A stretch of 64,000 nt of DNA from Pseudomonas sp. FP198 (GCF_030687895.1 NZ_CP117452.1:3427501-3491500), one strand, 5' to 3'. Shown: positions 50,303 to 58,609, counted from the first letter of the stretch. Numbers and translations: made by a program. Notes: generated by a model not told the origin, from the sequence alone.

Positions 50303-51184
50303 ATGTTCTTACATAACAAGCGCCTTCAGTACACCGTTCGTGTTGCCCAGCCGAACCCTGGTTTGGCAAATCTTCTACTTGAACAATTCGGTGGCGCCAA
50401 CGGCGAACTTGCAGCGGCGGCACGTTACTTCACGCAGGCATTGGCGGAAGAAGATCCAGGTCGCAAAGATCTCTTGATGGACATTGCCACCGAAGAGCTA
50501 AGCCATCTGGAAATTGTCGGCTCCATCATTGTAATGCTCAACCGGGGCGCGAAAGGCCAGCTGGCAGAAGGCGTGCAAGAAGAAGGCGAGCTGTATCGTG
50601 CCATAAACGGTAATGGCAACGATTCCCATATCACAAGCCTTCTTTATGGTGCGGGTGCTCCGTTGGTGAACTCCGCCGGCGTCCCTTGGACAGCCGCATA
50701 CGTCGACTCGATCACTGAGCCAACCGCTGACTTTCGCTCTAACATCGCAGCAGAAGCACGCGCAAAAATTCTTTATGAGCGCTTGATCAACATAACCGAT
50801 GACCCTGGAGTTAAGGAGGCGCTCGGTTTTCTGATGACGCGGGAAATCGCCCATCAGAAATCGTTTGAAAAAGCACTCCACTCGATCCAACCGAATTTCC
50901 CACAAGGCAAACTTCCTGGGATGCCCGAGTTCACAAATAAGTATTTCAATATGTCGGGCGAGCCAAACGTGCGCGGCCCTTGGAACGAAGGAGGTGCATG
51001 GGAATATGTGGAGAGCCCTGAGCCGGCTGTTGACGGCGGTGATGGCCTAGCGACCGTCAACCTTCCTTCAGAAGACCAAGAGGTATTGGAGGCAATGAAA
51101 CTCCGTACGGCATCAGATCCCCTTAGCGAACCTGTTACAGGTGCTGATTTGGGGTCGGGTTACGTTCAGGGCAAAGATGCATAA
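50303..51184 (+). CDS. Manganese catalase
   Basis: 293 residues. Di-manganese ferritin-like core: the ligand-bearing helices are EQFGGANGELAAAARYFTQA and IATEELSHLEIVGSIIVML (Glu and the EExxH-type pair), then RSNIAAEARAKILYERLI and FLMTREIAHQKSFEKALH. MFLHNKRLQYTVRVAQPNPG opens the family. GAGGAG is 7 nt before the ATG. It disproportionates hydrogen peroxide in the cytoplasm without haem. Two small genes follow closely on the same strand. Confidence 0.92.
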   Translation: MFLHNKRLQYTVRVAQPNPGLANLLLEQFGGANGELAAAARYFTQALAEEDPGRKDLLMDIATEELSHLEIVGSIIVMLNRGAKGQLAEGVQEEGELYRAINGNGNDSHITSLLYGAGAPLVNSAGVPWTAAYVDSITEPTADFRSNIAAEARAKILYERLINITDDPGVKEALGFLMTREIAHQKSFEKALHSIQPNFPQGKLPGMPEFTNKYFNMSGEPNVRGPWNEGGAWEYVESPEPAVDGGDGLATVNLPSEDQEVLEAMKLRTASDPLSEPVTGADLGSGYVQGKDA

Positions 51185-51238
51185 ACGCGTCACTGCGGCC
51201 CTGGTTATCAGGGTCACCCTACTTTCAGGGGTAAGTAC

Positions 51239-51505
51239 ATGGAAAACGAAGAACTATCTGCACCAACATCTCGTACCGTCCAACGCATTATGGCGGCTGC
51301 ATGTGCAGGCTTTGAACATGACTGTAGACAGGCACGTAAAGGACTGAGAGTCAGTATGGCGGTCAACGTTTTCGGGATGGGAACGTTAATTCCTAACAAC
51401 CTGGCTGATGACGTCGAAGATGCAAATACAACGCAGCCGGGAGAAAATCACGCCTCATTTTCGCTCGAAGCGACTGGATTTCTGGGACGTGCGGCTGCGG
51501 CATAA
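51239..51505 (+). CDS. Small protein downstream of Mn-catalase, function unknown
   Basis: 88 residues. ATG 51239, AGGGG upstream, 54 bp after the catalase stop. Sequence MENEELSAPTSRTVQRIMAA continues without a membrane segment; GFEHDCRQARKGLRVSMA and FSLEATGFLGRAAAA are visible. Probably co-transcribed with the catalase. No family recognised. Confidence 0.6.
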   Translation: MENEELSAPTSRTVQRIMAAACAGFEHDCRQARKGLRVSMAVNVFGMGTLIPNNLADDVEDANTTQPGENHASFSLEATGFLGRAAAA

Positions 51506-51552
51506 ACAGCCCGGTCCGCTTTTATGCAAATATTCTTGGTAGGAGGGATGAA

Positions 51553-51684
51553 GTGAGAACTCCAAATAACCTAAGTACTCCCTCATTATTGGGCTTACCC
51601 CGACCTCTGTTCTTGGTAGGTTTCGCAATATTTTTAGCCGGCACGATGATCATGCTAAGCGGCTTAGTGGAGCATATCCGGTAG
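51553..51684 (+). CDS. 43-residue single-helix membrane protein
   Basis: GTG 51553 follows GGAGG at spacing 6. The product has one hydrophobic segment (PLFLVGFAIFLAGTMIMLSG) with a short polar N-terminus and the C-terminus VEHIR. It is the third gene behind the Mn-catalase on the same strand and is followed by a perfect hairpin, so the three look like one operon. Function unknown. Confidence 0.6.
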   Translation: MRTPNNLSTPSLLGLPRPLFLVGFAIFLAGTMIMLSGLVEHIR

Positions 51685-51694
51685 TCGCACCTAA

Positions 51695-51721
51695 GCGCCT
51701 GGCATCAATTATGCCAGGCGC
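51695..51721 (+). terminator. Hairpin ending the Mn-catalase operon
   Basis: GCGCCTGGCAT (51695-51705), loop CAATT, ATGCCAGGCGC (51711-51721): a perfect 11-bp stem, 10 bp past the last stop. No T-run follows, so it may be a transcript-stabilising structure rather than a classical terminator. Confidence 0.6.
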
Positions 51722-52061
51722 CTGTGGCACGCTCTGGGTCATCAGTCCTTCCTGTGGACATCGTGCAGAGTTCAAAATATCGCGTGTATCTGGGCTCCAT
51801 TGCTGTGTGAATTGCTGCTTCGCTAAGCATCTTCAAAGAGAGCAAGGAGCACATTGCTCCCGATACGGTCATGACACTGGTCAACAGCCTTAAGCAGTCG
51901 AAGACGTTGGTGATGGTATTGGCACCAATACCATCCGCCAGCAATCCGTTTGACGCATATGGCCGGTGAAAATACTCATGGAACGCTAGTCAAGCCAACA
52001 CGTGTTAGCGGGAATATCGAGACCATAACGAGCCCGCAGGACTCCTTTACTCAACACGCAG
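51722..52061. other. Intergenic region, 340 bp, no gene seen
   Basis: Between the catalase operon hairpin and the end of the leftward mvaT-like gene. Frames are short and lack family resemblance. Nothing else recognisable. Confidence 0.4.
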
Positions 52062-52427
52062 TCACTGGGTCAGCCAAGACTCAACGGTGTCTGAACCATG
52101 TTCAGCCTTCCACTCTTTCAAGCCTTTGTGATTGCCACCTTTCGTTTCAATGATCTCGCCTGTGTGCGGGTTTTTATAGACCTTCACCTGACGAGCTTTC
52201 CGCGTGCCACCTTTTGGAGTCGCCGCTGGAGCGCGACGACCCAACTGCGGATCAAGCAGATTGATCACATCCTTCAGACTGTAGCTGTATTTTGCGAGCA
52301 AATCGCGGAGCTTCGTTTCAAATTCAATCTCTTTCTCAAGCCCAGCATCGCCTTTAAGGGTTTCGAGTGCTTGGAGCTGTTCAGCGAGGTGTTTCTCCAG
52401 CTGGCGGAACTCTGCGAGTTTGGACAT
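52062..52427 (-). CDS. MvaT/MvaU-type H-NS-family xenogeneic silencer
   Basis: 121 residues. The N-terminal coiled coil for dimerisation is MSKLAEFRQLEKHLAEQLQA and beyond; the DNA-binding C-terminus contains KVYKNPHTGEIIETKGGNHK then GLKEWKAEHGSDTVESWL, with the minor-groove KGGNH motif of this family. It binds AT-rich foreign DNA and silences it. Core mvaT and mvaU lie elsewhere in Pseudomonas genomes; this copy sits inside an island next to AT-rich cargo. Confidence 0.92.
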   Translation of the reverse strand: MSKLAEFRQLEKHLAEQLQALETLKGDAGLEKEIEFETKLRDLLAKYSYSLKDVINLLDPQLGRRAPAATPKGGTRKARQVKVYKNPHTGEIIETKGGNHKGLKEWKAEHGSDTVESWLTQ

Positions 52428-52882
52428 GGTAGGTCTCGTTTTGAAAGTTACTTAAGAGTATATTGCAGATCTAGGGCTCGCGCCTGGCTTGTTTAAGTGT
52501 CGGAATGAAAAACTATGGCTCGGCAAGCGTTATGGCTGAGCCATAATTCACAATAATTCGTTTACGGTGCCGCTGAACGCTGCCAAAAGAACACACCAGC
52601 GCTTCCCTATTCGAGTTCCAGTGTCATCGCTCCACTGATGCGCCCAGTCATGCCCATTCATCATGCGCACAATAGCTGCAACCAATCACCTAGTGGCGAA
52701 CGACTCGATAGCCATCCCAGCCAAGATATCGTTTGAGGATCACAGGCCACGAAACTTCTCTCCGTCCTCGGCGCCTGGAATCGGGTCAACTTTGAGACGT
52801 ACCAGAACCCACCAAGGCAAACGATAAATAACCTCACTCAACGAGCTCTATTTACAGCGTGTCCGAGCGGCCAGCCAACCAG
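52428..52882. other. Intergenic region, 455 bp, possible leftward gene scar
   Basis: The left part must hold the mvaT-like promoter (TTACTTAAGAGTATATTGC region is AT-rich). On the minus strand about 52710-52810 reads RLKVDPIPGAEDGEKF and, after a shift, VILKRYLGWDGYRVVRH, which may be a decayed small gene. I recognise no family. Confidence 0.3.
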
Positions 52883-53143
52883 CTATTCAACCGGCTCTCG
52901 TAGCGGCTTCTCCACTGCAAAGATAGCGCTGTGTCTGTGCACAATGGGAACGCATCCTTGAGTGTGAAGGTGGATGAAATTGGCGCGCATACGCTCGACG
53001 TCAAATTTTTTGCCAACACTTTCCTTTAGCAAGCGGCGGCTGATTTTGTAATGACCGCAGGCCAGGCAGATAACGTCATCCCAATCGCCGTATAGGCCTT
53101 TTCGATATGCATCGCCCCAACAGATCCAGCAGCTACACTTCAT
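52883..53143 (-). CDS. Small double-CxxC (zinc-ribbon-like) protein, paralogue B
   Basis: 86 residues from ATG 53143 (the frame is open upstream but unlike the family). CWICWGDA and CLACGHY give two CxxC pairs, followed by GKKFDVERMRANFIHLHTQG. It shares spacing and key residues with paralogue A (41167-41490), 12 kb away in the same island. A cytosolic zinc-binding role is likely; the partner is unknown. A CTACCCCC tract precedes the start instead of the heptamer repeat of paralogue A. Confidence 0.68.
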   Translation of the reverse strand: MKCSCWICWGDAYRKGLYGDWDDVICLACGHYKISRRLLKESVGKKFDVERMRANFIHLHTQGCVPIVHRHSAIFAVEKPLREPVE

Positions 53144-53384
53144 TTCTCTACCCCCTTTGTCTAAATAGATTTTAGGAAAACGGGTTAGGTTCCTTCGAAG
53201 ACGTATGCACACCAACCCTTTGTCGCCCAGACCGACCGATGGGCCACGTAGTTGACGGCGCACGCCCTCCGGAGCAACAAGCAAAAGGATTTCGAAACGT
53301 ACTTCGTCGGATAGGGTGGACGGAAATAGAGGGCGATAACGCCCCAGCCCCGCGAAGGGCAAACTTGCGTGTACGGAGTACGAA

Positions 53385-53627
53385 ATGTTCAGCGAACCTT
53401 TCGATTTGCCAGTCGGGGCGATACGCCCTGCCGAGAAAATACTCAAAGATATCGAGACTGCCGGATCGATGATCCTAGCGGTGAAAAACGGCGCAAGAGC
53501 TCATGGGTTTGTGATTGGCCTAACGTGTGCGGGGGCCATCACAGAGGAACAAGCCGATGTGATTCTGAGTCGGTTTGACCACGCGACAGAGAGCAGACTC
53601 AGAGAGTTGGCGCTCTACGCTAAATAA
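53385..53627 (+). CDS. Hypothetical 80-residue protein
   Basis: ATG 53385 with GGAG 8 nt upstream. MFSEPFDLPVGAIRPAEKIL then LAVKNGARAHGFVIGLTCAG and ITEEQADVILSRFDHATESR. Compact alpha/beta with no membrane segment. It resembles short conserved Pseudomonas proteins of unknown function found near prophage genes. Confidence rests on start quality and composition. Confidence 0.55.
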   Translation: MFSEPFDLPVGAIRPAEKILKDIETAGSMILAVKNGARAHGFVIGLTCAGAITEEQADVILSRFDHATESRLRELALYAK

Positions 53628-53807
53628 AGTTTTTTCCGACGACTAAGAACCGTCGCGGTCACTCGAGCTTGAACCTCGTTGTCTACCCTACTCTTACGCT
53701 GGGAGGCCGACACGTACGAGTACATCCCTGCGGGGGGCGGCTCGCCAGACTTAACCACCATATCGTAATCTATTGTTTGGAGTGGAACGCGCTCATCGGG
53801 GGTGATG

Positions 53808-54670
53808 ATGTTCGAAGGTTTTCAGCTAGAGATGATTGATTTGCCTGAGGCGACATACGCGTTCGCCATGGCGGCTCGGCCCCCCCGTTATTGTTACTTC
53901 ATGGGCACCCCCGCACGCACACGACTTGGCATAGAGTTGCACCGCTGCTCGCAAGTTCTTTTACGGTGGGCTGCCCTGATTTGAGAGGGTTCGGCAAGTC
54001 CAGTCAGCCAGCGAATCCTAATGACTACGACGCTTATTCAAAGCGAGCGAAAGGGCGAGACTGCGTCGCCCTGATGGATAGCCTTGGGTTCTATAAATTT
54101 TACTTAGCGGGCCATGACCGAGGTAGCTACGCTGCTTTCCGCTCAGCGCTAGACCATCCGTCACGTGTGCTAAAACTGGCAATCCTAGATGGCGTGCCTA
54201 TCTTGGAAGCGCTTGAGCGATGTGACGCGCGGTTCGCATCCAAATGGTGGCACTGGTTTTTCTATGCTCAACCCGACAAGCCAGAGAGGGCAATTCTTGC
54301 GGATCCAAAGGGTTGGTATAGGGGTTGCGCAGAAGCTATGGGGCGGGAAAATTATGAGGACTTCCAGGCAGCGATTCACGATCATGAGACTGTTATTGGA
54401 ATGCTCGGCGATTATCGCGCGGGGATCGAATTGGACTACCTGCATGATCGGGAAGACCGCGAGGCTGGTCGAAAACTTCAATGCCCGCTCCATGTTATTT
54501 GGTCGTTAAGGGATGACCTAGAGGACCTGTACGGCGATGTGCTTGCAGTTTGGGAGCCATGGGCAGAACAGAAAGTCACCGGTGAAGGAATCGACTGCGG
54601 TCACCACATTGCTGAAGAAGCTCCGGTCGAGTTGGCTCGTGCACTGAAGGCGTTCTTCACCGAGCGATGA
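53808..54670 (+). pseudogene. Haloacetate/haloalkane dehalogenase-like alpha/beta-hydrolase with N-terminal frameshift
   Basis: Frame 1 gives MFEGFQLEMIDLPEAT; after about 53855 the family sequence continues in another frame, RVRHGGSAPPLLLLHGHPRT then LAGHDRGSYAAFRSALDHP with the nucleophile Asp in HDRG, and the C-terminal catalytic His in CGHHIAEE. Total about 287 codons, the usual FAcD length, so one lost base near codon 17 is the only visible defect. The second carboxylate-binding Arg of fluoroacetate dehalogenase (HDRGxR) appears replaced by Tyr. Internal starts could still make a shortened protein, which would lack the first strands. Confidence 0.7.
54448..54493. repeat. 46-bp direct repeat, copy 2 (inside the dehalogenase gene)
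   Basis: Source copy of the segment repeated at 46980-47025, same orientation, one mismatch. It encodes part of the hydrolase in frame. Confidence 0.9.
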
Positions 54671-54839
54671 CCATCGCGACGCCGTTGATGACCGCTTCGG
54701 TCGGGAAACAGCTCCGCTTGAATGTCGCATTTGGTCGATTGCTGTCTCTAGACCCTGAAAATACTCGCTCGCCCCACCGACTTTTGGTTTCTGCCCCTTC
54801 CGCTGCTACGCTTTCGGCTCCTTGATTGGAGTCGAAACA

Positions 54840-55034
54840 ATGCCCACCGAATATTCGCTTTCTGATGTTCTTGAGCGGCTGCATCAAAATTAGCTCGCCC
54901 TGGAGGCCGCAGTAATGGAGCTGACCTTGAAGGTAGAAGACCAAGGTGCAACGGATATCGGCGCGAACGTCCGAGGTGCACTCCAGACCATCGGAGAGAA
55001 TACCGGACACATCAAGCAGGGCTTGGTAAGCTGA
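54840..55034 (+). pseudogene. Small conserved ORF with an in-frame amber codon
   Basis: From ATG 54840 (TTGGAG upstream) the frame reads MPTEYSLSDVLERLHQN, TAG (54891-54893), then LALEAAVMELTLKVEDQG and NVRGALQTIGENTGHIKQGL up to TGA 55032. Both parts look like one small helical protein of the kind found in several copies in Pseudomonas genomes. A nonsense mutation is the simple reading. Confidence 0.5.
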
Positions 55035-55180
55035 GAACCCAGGGTCACTGATTTAACGGCCCATGCGATGGCGAGCTTGGCGGTTATCCTGCACAGCATA
55101 AAGGCTGGACTCGCCGAAGTGTCAGAACTCCCGCGCGCTGCGCGGCGACATCGTGAAGATACGGGCGCTCTCGCCGCTCG

Positions 55181-55468
55181 TTATGAAAAGCGGCGCACCT
55201 TGATAATCCTGCCCGAAGCCACCTTATGCTTGGGCTTGGCCACTCTAATAACCGTATGCTGACCATCGGCCGTTGTTTCAACGAGCACGCCATCACGGAC
55301 CTCCATCACACTGAGCCCGGCCGCCAGCATATTGATATAAGCGGCATGAATTGCGCCCTTCGCCATGGTTGGGATTTTTTCTTCCAGCCGGCTCACCAGT
55401 TCATCTTTCAACGGTTGGTTGGCGATCATAACGAGCTCCGTGTCCAAGGCCAGCGCGGAGCCAGCCAT
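55181..55468 (-). CDS. Hypothetical protein, about 95 residues
   Basis: From ATG 55468: MAGSALALDTELVMIANQPL, then ELVSRLEEKIPTMAKGAIHA and a beta-rich C-terminus VMEVRDGVLVETTADGQHTV, ending KPKHKVASGRIIKVRRFS. No membrane segment. The frame stays open to 55519. Just upstream, another leftward frame (55629 onward, MPFLSLKINADVGGLLRGIG) may be a relic of a neighbouring gene. Function unknown. Confidence 0.5.
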   Translation of the reverse strand: MAGSALALDTELVMIANQPLKDELVSRLEEKIPTMAKGAIHAAYINMLAAGLSVMEVRDGVLVETTADGQHTVIRVAKPKHKVASGRIIKVRRFS

Positions 55469-55678
55469 AGTATTAATTCTGCGCTCTGGGACAAACACCG
55501 TTCGTTCATGGGGATGCACACGAGACCTGTTAAACGTCGATGCTTCGCCAGGCCCGTACCAAAACTACCGCCAATGCCCCTTAAAAGCCCGCCGACATCA
55601 GCGTTGATCTTGAGACTGAGGAATGGCAATTCCTACCTCATAGAGCGAATTCGAGGGTCACTGTTTGGCCCTTTTGAC

Positions 55679-56386
55679 TCAGCTTTTTCCCGCGATGATA
55701 ACGACCCCGATCCGCTCTGCCAGATTGAGCACCGTGTCGAACACAGTCGAGTCGCCGGTCAAGCTGCGTGACGCCCCCTGCGGATGGAGTACGCCGTCAG
55801 GAATCCGGTCACCGAAGAGCACCACCGCCCGTGCCGAATCATCTTGTCGCGACACCCAAGACAGCCCTTGGGCATCTGGACACTGACGGTGGATTGCCTC
55901 GGCCCATTTGCGCGTCGCAGGATATTGATCTTTCTCAGTGTCGATCAATTGTTTGCGCGTGATGCCCAGTTTCCGCAGTGGCACGCTGGACAGATCAACC
56001 AGGTGCAGCGGTTGGCTAACCTGGACGGTAGAATGCACCTGTCCAGTCAGCTTGCCTTTGTCGAAGCTCTTAAACCCAGCCGTATGGGGAACGTCGTGGA
56101 AGACGGTCTCCATCAAGGCGCAATCGGCTGTCGTGCCTCCATACAAGGTGGGAATCGCCCGCCCCTGATCATCCTGAATCGGGCTGAAGCGTGCGTTGCC
56201 GTGCAGACCAGGATTGAATTGATCTGGCTGATACTTATCCTGGTGCACACGGTGAAGCACATCGCCTTTGGCGATCACGGTGAAAGTGACGTGCAACGTA
56301 GCCGCATGCACTGGGGTAACGGACGCCGCCAAATCCGTCGGAGGCGTCGCCCTACCCTCACTGGACTCGGTACGCTGCTTAGCCAT
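55679..56386 (-). CDS. RES-domain toxin (NAD-degrading family)
   Basis: 235 residues from ATG 56386, which overlaps the antitoxin stop by 8 bp. The RES triad is visible: Arg46 in LHRVHQDKY, Glu93 in ALMETVFHDV and Ser179 in LSWVSRQDD; FNPGLHGNARFSPI is the conserved opening. RES toxins degrade NAD+ (or ADP-ribosylate) and arrest growth. It is about 70 residues longer than the compact RES toxins, closer to the longer RES family members. The antitoxin gene precedes it. Confidence 0.85.
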   Translation of the reverse strand: MAKQRTESSEGRATPPTDLAASVTPVHAATLHVTFTVIAKGDVLHRVHQDKYQPDQFNPGLHGNARFSPIQDDQGRAIPTLYGGTTADCALMETVFHDVPHTAGFKSFDKGKLTGQVHSTVQVSQPLHLVDLSSVPLRKLGITRKQLIDTEKDQYPATRKWAEAIHRQCPDAQGLSWVSRQDDSARAVVLFGDRIPDGVLHPQGASRSLTGDSTVFDTVLNLAERIGVVIIAGKS

Positions 56387-57050
56387 GGACAACGCCCTGG
56401 ATCTCATCCAGTGCGGCAGCAATCACCCGATCAGGTGCCGATGCCAGCAGGTCCTGGGGCCTTTTGCCACCCAGAAAACTGTTATCTGAGCGGAACCAGT
56501 AAGCCATACCCCAGCCGTCCTTGTGGCCAGCGAAAGCCTCAATGATTTTGGCCAGTGCCTTGAACGGCCGATAGCCCGCGTCCGGGTCCAAGCCGTAACC
56601 CGGGAAATAGTCGACCCCACCGTGATGGATGGCAAAGATCTGCCCCTGCTTTTTCCATTTATTGGGCTGGGCACTCGTATTTCGAGTACTCAACTGGGCT
56701 ACCTGGGCGATGTCCGCGGCAGTCAGCCAGTCACCACTTTCCAATACCGCTTTGCGGGCTTGGACCAGCATTGCCGCTTCCTTGAGCAGGCGAGGCGACG
56801 GCGGCTTACGCGTCACAAAGACCTCGGCCAGTCGCTCCAGCGACTTCGGATCCTGACGCTCCTGCAGCACCTCATACATTGAGGAAGCCACATTGGCGAA
56901 GTTTTCCGCCAATACCTCAAATACGCTGAGGTTGACCTGATCGAAGGACACGACCAGCACTCGGTCCGCATGCGAGCGGCTCAAGCTGGCCCGAGCCTCC
57001 TTAGGCGTACCGATCAAAGTGGAGACGCCCGACTGCTCTGTAACGCTCAT
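56379..57050 (-). CDS. Antitoxin for the RES toxin (ParS/MbcA-like C-terminus)
   Basis: 223 residues. A middle HTH-like stretch reads LTAADIAQVAQLSTRNTSAQ and WKKQGQIFAIHHGGVDYFPG; the C-terminus LDPDAGYRPFKALAKIIEAF followed by FLGGKRPQDLLASAPDRVI resembles the antitoxin_Xre/MbcA/ParS toxin-binding domain. The N-terminal about 100 residues do not look like an Xre HTH. It is upstream of and overlaps the toxin gene, the usual order, and should bind the toxin and autoregulate. Confidence 0.78.
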   Translation of the reverse strand: MSVTEQSGVSTLIGTPKEARASLSRSHADRVLVVSFDQVNLSVFEVLAENFANVASSMYEVLQERQDPKSLERLAEVFVTRKPPSPRLLKEAAMLVQARKAVLESGDWLTAADIAQVAQLSTRNTSAQPNKWKKQGQIFAIHHGGVDYFPGYGLDPDAGYRPFKALAKIIEAFAGHKDGWGMAYWFRSDNSFLGGKRPQDLLASAPDRVIAAALDEIQGVVHG

Positions 57051-57350
57051 GGAAATCTCCTCACCAGTTATCTGCGCTATCTAATCCTAGCATAGTCTTG
57101 ATAACCCTAGCTCTAGCCTAAGCTCCATTCATCTGGATACATAGGTAGGTATGAGGGGAGCACGCCATGCCGTCAATCAGCACGGTGACTCTGGGACGAA
57201 AAGCCTAAGGATACGATCTTGGTCTTCAGTTATGCGAGCGAGCTCAAGACCAGTAATGGTGGACCGAGAGTTGGCATAACCCAATTCAGCACTGCTTGAA
57301 TTCCCGGCGGTCCCGCTCCCCTAAGGGCCGAAAATTTGTACCACATCGAT
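57051..57350. other. Intergenic region, 300 bp, scarred sequence
   Basis: Contains the RES operon promoter region (AT-rich, 57070-57110) and, nearer the integrase stub, sequence without recognisable coding. The leftward frame of the integrase breaks off at 57351-57360, so the right part is a junction with unrelated DNA. Confidence 0.35.
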
Positions 57351-57653
57351 CTAAGAAGGTGTTCTCTCCGCCAACAGTTTGGCATTGCGCTCAAGCCGTC
57401 GCTGGTCGCGGGGATCGATACCCTTCGCGACCAGCGCCCTGGCGATATCACGCAGAGCGCGCGCATCGCGTAGACCTATTTCAGGATAAGTACCGAGCGA
57501 GATACGAGGCTGCTTGCCCGCCCAGGAAAAGCGGAAGTGCCAGCTCTTGGTGCCTTTCGTATTCACGAAAAGAGCAAGGCCGTCAAAGTCAGGAAGGGTG
57601 TAGTTTTTGGCGCGAGGTTTGGCGTGCCGGATCGCCGTATTGGTAAGGACCAT
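57351..57653 (-). pseudogene. P4-type tyrosine integrase, N-terminal fragment
   Basis: From ATG 57653 100 codons read LTNTAIRHAKPRAKNYTLPD, then LALFVNTKGTKSWHFRFSW and ISLGTYPEIGLRDARALRD, the DUF4102 arm-binding domain. The frame ends right after NAKLLAERTPS; the core-binding and catalytic (R-H-R-Y) domains are gone. It lies 225 bp downstream of the 3' end of tRNA-Gly in the same orientation, as in islands integrated into that tRNA. Confidence 0.85.
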
Positions 57654-57810
57654 CGTACTAACTCCCTCATATGAAATGAAGGTGTGTTGTACAGTTTTCA
57701 GAGTACCAAGCTGCTCAAAAAACTGATTTACCAAGCGTCGAATTGATGTACTAAAAAATGTACTAAAAAATCGTGGATGTTAATGTAACAGAGTAGACTT
57801 TACTGGAACT

Positions 57811-57836
57811 AAAAAAGAGGCCAAAGCCTCTTTTTT
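57811..57836 (-). terminator. Intrinsic terminator downstream of tRNA-Gly
   Basis: AAAAAAGAGGC (57811-57821), loop CAAA, GCCTCTTTTTT (57826-57836). Flanking A- and T-runs make it usable on both strands. It follows the tRNA on the minus strand by 41 bp. Confidence 0.85.
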
Positions 57837-57877
57837 TGACTTCTAAATACTTCAATGGAAGTCTATAGAAAAATAAT

Positions 57878-57953
<76 letters not shown>

Positions 57954-58016
57954 GTCTTGGTGTGGCGCATTCTATAGATTCATAACCCGCCGTCAACCCT
58001 TTGATTCAAAAAAGTT

Positions 58017-58577
58017 TTATTTCGGATCAACGTCAGTCCGCAGGTGCGGCCATGCGGCGCGCAGGTATTGGACCATCGACCACAATGTCAGGCCTGCGGA
58101 CACCAGCAGCAATGCGTAACCCAGCAGCACCCAGAAGCTGAAGTCCGAGGGGTTCGCCAACAGGATAACCAAGGCCAGCATTTGGGCGGCGGTTTTCCAT
58201 TTGCCCAGGTTCGATACCGCGACCTGGGCACGGGCGCCCAGCTCGGCCATCCATTCGCGGAGGGCCGATACGACGATTTCGCGTCCGATGATCACCGCCG
58301 CCGGCAAGGTCAGCCAGAGGTTGCCGTGTTCCTGCACCAGCAGCACCAGCGCCACCGCGACCATCAGCTTGTCGGCCACCGGGTCGAGGAACGCGCCGAA
58401 CGGCGTGCTCTGCTCCAGGCGGCGGGCCAGGTAGCCATCGAGCCAGTCTGTTGCGGCGGCGAAGGCGAAGACCGAGGCGGAAGCCACGTAGCTCCAGTGG
58501 TACGGCAAATAGAACAGCAATATGAAGATCGGGATGAGCAGGACGCGTAGAACGGTAATCAGGTTTGGGATATTCAT
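58017..58577 (-). CDS. pgsA: CDP-diacylglycerol-glycerol-3-phosphate 3-phosphatidyltransferase
   Basis: 186 residues from ATG 58577. The CDP-alcohol phosphotransferase motif is complete: [18 protein letters not shown] then AFLDPVADK, that is DG-x2-AR-x8-G-x3-D-x3-D. Several membrane helices. It makes phosphatidylglycerophosphate from CDP-diacylglycerol and glycerol-3-phosphate in the inner membrane. uvrC ends 32 bp upstream on the same strand, the order known for Pseudomonas. Confidence 0.96.
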   Translation of the reverse strand: MNIPNLITVLRVLLIPIFILLFYLPYHWSYVASASVFAFAAATDWLDGYLARRLEQSTPFGAFLDPVADKLMVAVALVLLVQEHGNLWLTLPAAVIIGREIVVSALREWMAELGARAQVAVSNLGKWKTAAQMLALVILLANPSDFSFWVLLGYALLLVSAGLTLWSMVQYLRAAWPHLRTDVDPK

Positions 58578-58609
58578 CGGCACAACTGGCTACGAGGTTG
58601 ACGGGCATT

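Noticed and set aside
55426..55629. Leftward ORF MPFLSLKINADVGGLLRG
   Set aside because: Overlaps the better-supported 55181-55468 gene; might be a relic, but evidence is too thin.
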